Positions 62,093-64,000 of a stretch of 64,000 bases of DNA are shown here, in pieces. Each line of letters starts with the position of its first letter. Position 1 is the first letter of the stretch. This DNA is from UBA1381 sp964399965 (lineage in GTDB: Bacteria; Bacillota; Clostridia; UBA1381): contig CAYNRX010000001.1 in the NCBI GenBank assembly GCA_964399965.1, positions 225,523 to 289,522 on the forward strand, in the 5' to 3' direction. The notes under the pieces were generated by a model. That model saw only the letters and a list, made by a program, of their open reading frames with translations. It did no database searches and was not told where the DNA came from. Made by a program: the position numbers and the translations under genes.

Positions 62093-62794
62093 TTATCCGG
62101 CAATAAGCAGGCTCACAAGGTATATCGCCAAAAGATGCGCCGGATAGTATACGTAGAAAAACCACTTGGGTATCCGCGGCCATACATTTGTATGCAGATA
62201 AATAAACGGCAGGGCAAACAGGGCAAACACCTCAAATCCTGCCGCATAGGGGCCTATCACCAGTGCCAACGGATCCTCCGGGCTTCCCCAGAACGCAGGC
62301 AGATAGCTTACCGTGTACAGCACCGCTCCCAGTAAGGGCTTGTTGCGGCAAAGATAAAATATCAGCATCAGGATAAGCCCTGTTATTGAATAGTCAAAAT
62401 TCACCACACACAAAAGCACCGCTCCAATAGCGAACAGCCACCATTTCTTTTCCTTGAATCCCCAGGCCGCCAGCAAGCTTACAAGCAAGGTGAAGAAGAT
62501 ATTTAGGTTGAAAATATTCCCCCAAATATCGTCAGCATTGAACGCCAATATCCAAAACGGCTGGGAAATAAGCGCAAATGCCCCCAGCCTCAGTGCATAC
62601 TTTTTTATATCGTGCGTATACATCATACCCACGGTCAAACAGTAGCAAAACAGCGGGAACGCCAGGCGGCCTATCCAGCGGAACATCGGCTCATGCGGAA
62701 AGAACGCTCCGCCAATATGGTCGATCGTCATAGAAATAACGGCGACCAGCTTGATAAAATTCGTATCAAGGTTTGTTTTCAGTTTTTCCTGCAT
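62093..62794 (-). CDS. TraX family membrane protein
   Basis: 233 residues, six or more membrane helices. IKLVAVISMTIDHIGGAFFP (about 14-33), WIGRLAFPLFCYCLTVG (about 40-56) and YPAHLLAIYLV near the end match the TraX/acyltransferase-like family (PF05857). TraX acetylates F-pilin in conjugation systems, but chromosomal clostridial members stand alone, as here, and their role is unknown. Confidence 0.9.
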   Translation of the reverse strand: MQEKLKTNLDTNFIKLVAVISMTIDHIGGAFFPHEPMFRWIGRLAFPLFCYCLTVGMMYTHDIKKYALRLGAFALISQPFWILAFNADDIWGNIFNLNIFFTLLVSLLAAWGFKEKKWWLFAIGAVLLCVVNFDYSITGLILMLIFYLCRNKPLLGAVLYTVSYLPAFWGSPEDPLALVIGPYAAGFEVFALFALPFIYLHTNVWPRIPKWFFYVYYPAHLLAIYLVSLLIAG

Positions 62795-62820
62795 ATTATT
62801 TTTTTATCTTAGTCAACAAA

Positions 62821-62843
62821 GCTGCGGCAGATTCTGCCGCAGC
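62821..62843 (-). terminator. Terminator of the KDG kinase gene
   Basis: Perfect 10-bp stem GCTGCGGCAG-ATT-CTGCCGCAGC, then TTTGTTG on the minus strand. Confidence 0.8.
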
Positions 62844-62863
62844 CTTGTATCATGTCAACTATT

Positions 62864-63895
62864 TTATCTCTGAACACGACCGGAACCGTCGCCGCCCACG
62901 AGGTTGTCCACATCTGAGCGCGATACCATGTTGAAGTCGCCAGGAATGGTATGCTTCAAAGCCGAAGCCGCTACGCCAAATTCCAAAGCGTCTTTGAAGT
63001 TCTTGCCGTCAACAAATCCGCAGATCGTTCCGCCGGCAAAGCTGTCGCCGCCGCCTACACGGTCAACGATGGGGCTGATACGGTATTCTCTCGAATGATA
63101 AAATTCCTTAGTATCTCTCGAGTAAATACATGCTGACCAACCGTTATCGGAAGCCGAATGGCTCACTCTCAGGGAGCTTATAACATACTCAAAATTGAAC
63201 TTCTCTACCATCTGCTCAAAAATGCTCTTGTAGCCTGCCAATTCCAGTTCGCCGCTCGTTACATCAGTGTTTCCGGGCTTGAAGCCGAGGACTTTCTCCG
63301 CATCCTCCTCATTGCCAATGCAAACGTCAACATACTGCATAAGATTCGTCATTACCTTCTGCGCCTTCTCTGACGACCACAGCTTCTTTCTGAAGTTCAA
63401 GTCACAGGATACCTTTACGCCCTTAGCCTTGGCAGCCTTTAAGGCAGCCTCTGTAAGCTCTGCCGCCGCATCCGATACAGCCGGGGTGATGCCTGTGAAA
63501 TGGAACCAGTCTGCGCCCTCAAATATAGCGTCAAAATCAAAATCGTCGGCTGTAGCTGTCGCTATCGAGGAATGGGCACGGTCGTATACAACGTTCGACG
63601 CACGCATAGCTGCTCCCGTCTCCAGGAAATAAATACCCAGTCTTTCGCCGCCTTTGGCAATATGCTTCGTCTCAACTCCCATTTTTCTCAAAGCCGCAAT
63701 TGCGCACTCGCCGATGGGATTTTCCGGTACCTTGGTCACAAATTCCGCATCGTGACCGTAGTTAGCCAGCGATACTGCCACGTTGGCCTCGCCGCCGCCG
63801 TAGCATACATCAAATTCATCAGCCTGCATAAACTTCTCGTTGCCCGGTGTGGACAGTCTGAGCATGATCTCGCCCATGGTAACAATCTTTGCCAT
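62864..63895 (-). CDS. kdgK: PfkB family sugar kinase, probably 2-keto-3-deoxygluconate kinase
   Basis: 343 residues. IVTMGEIMLRLSTPGNEKF (3-21), CYGGGEANVAVSLANYGHDAEFVTK (31-55) and the catalytic DRVGGGDSFAGGTICGF (about 277-293) are typical of KDG kinases, which phosphorylate KDG in galacturonate/pectin catabolism. The pectin genes in the window favour that substrate, but other PfkB sugars remain possible. AAGGAG ribosome site before the ATG. The leader carries a hairpin repeat (63929 on). Confidence 0.85.
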   Translation of the reverse strand: MAKIVTMGEIMLRLSTPGNEKFMQADEFDVCYGGGEANVAVSLANYGHDAEFVTKVPENPIGECAIAALRKMGVETKHIAKGGERLGIYFLETGAAMRASNVVYDRAHSSIATATADDFDFDAIFEGADWFHFTGITPAVSDAAAELTEAALKAAKAKGVKVSCDLNFRKKLWSSEKAQKVMTNLMQYVDVCIGNEEDAEKVLGFKPGNTDVTSGELELAGYKSIFEQMVEKFNFEYVISSLRVSHSASDNGWSACIYSRDTKEFYHSREYRISPIVDRVGGGDSFAGGTICGFVDGKNFKDALEFGVAASALKHTIPGDFNMVSRSDVDNLVGGDGSGRVQR

Positions 63896-63928
63896 TTTGT
63901 GTTTCTCTCCTTATGTTATAAATAAATA

Positions 63929-64000
63929 GTCAATTGCGAAACTTCTTTCGCAATTGATTTCTGGCTAATGAAGAAAATAAAAGTTCCGTTGATTGGCGGT
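63929..64000. repeat. Modular hairpin repeat, cut by the window end, in the kdgK leader
   Basis: TCAATTGCGAAA-CTTC-TTTCGCAATTGA (63930-63957), then TTCTGGCTAA, GAAGAAAATAAAAGTTCC and GATTGGCGGT: the same order as the copy at 54489-54703 read backwards. So this is the end of another long copy, inverted relative to its gene, 34 nt from the kdgK start. Confidence 0.88.

Noticed and set aside
1..64000. CRISPR arrays, rRNA genes, prophage structural genes
   Set aside because: No regularly spaced repeats, no rRNA sequence, and no capsid, tail, terminase or integrase genes were seen.

Overview
The window is a stretch of a Bacillota (class Clostridia) chromosome. Three things point there: class III fructose-1,6-bisphosphatase, long-form hibernation factor, the GerW sporulation protein, DUF1540 and an Agr-like signalling set; strong AGGAGG ribosome sites and TTGACA/TATAAT promoters; and the codon style. 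Large secreted pectin-active enzymes (CE12-like, GH28, PL11) with Ig-like, laminin-G-like and Pro/Thr linker modules, together with cytoplasmic GH78, GH27 and KDG kinase, suggest a gut or plant-biomass pectin degrader. I cannot name the genus from sequence alone.

Layout. 1-710: start of a TetM-type ribosomal-protection GTPase, cut by the window edge. 882-6383: giant secreted CE12-like esterase. 6642-9651: azlC, azlD, fbp. 9762-23843: a block bounded by two near-identical 174-bp direct repeats, each carrying an intact tRNA-Lys(CTT). It holds an AraC regulator, a secreted GH28 enzyme, a cytoplasmic DUF5060/TIM-barrel hydrolase, an alpha-L-rhamnosidase broken by one in-frame TAG, a GH27-rhodanese fusion, and then a scrapyard (chloramphenicol acetyltransferase relic, pRiA4b ORF-3-like, YdcF-like, small P-loop kinase, NUDIX fragment). 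24003-28916: secreted PL11 rhamnogalacturonan lyase. 29220-35406: alaS, flavodoxin, HIT protein, rpsU, yqeY, tRNA-Thr and a secreted WG-repeat protein. 35461-36905: tRNA-Leu and aroF, the latter behind a Tyr/Phe-rich leader peptide and attenuator. 37000-45091: a long minus-strand operon (M50 protease, scpA, scpB, DUF2953, gerW, two radical-SAM-related genes) ending in an Agr-like response regulator, sensor and AgrB. 45326-51447: pckG, hpf, RluA-type pseudouridine synthase, nfnAB. 51498-57658: a pentose regulon (xylB, FucI-fold isomerase, AraC regulator, divergent GH120 beta-xylosidase). 57807-63895: SLH-anchored 5'-nucleotidase, DUF1540 protein, second GH27, TraX-like protein, KDG kinase.

How the parts fit. 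CE12-like deacetylation, GH28 and PL11 cleavage outside the cell would release rhamnose/galacturonate oligomers and side-chain sugars. GH78, GH27 and the DUF5060 enzyme lack signal peptides and would finish oligomers inside. KDG kinase belongs to the lower galacturonate pathway. The GH120/isomerase/XylB set handles xylosides. The three large pectin proteins have no visible SLH or LPXTG anchor; only the nucleotidase has SLH domains.

The most unusual non-coding signal is a family of modular hairpin repeats (four copies: 29120, 54489, 60247, 63929). Each sits about 28-37 nt upstream of a start codon, and in the three cases where a promoter is visible it lies in the transcribed leader.
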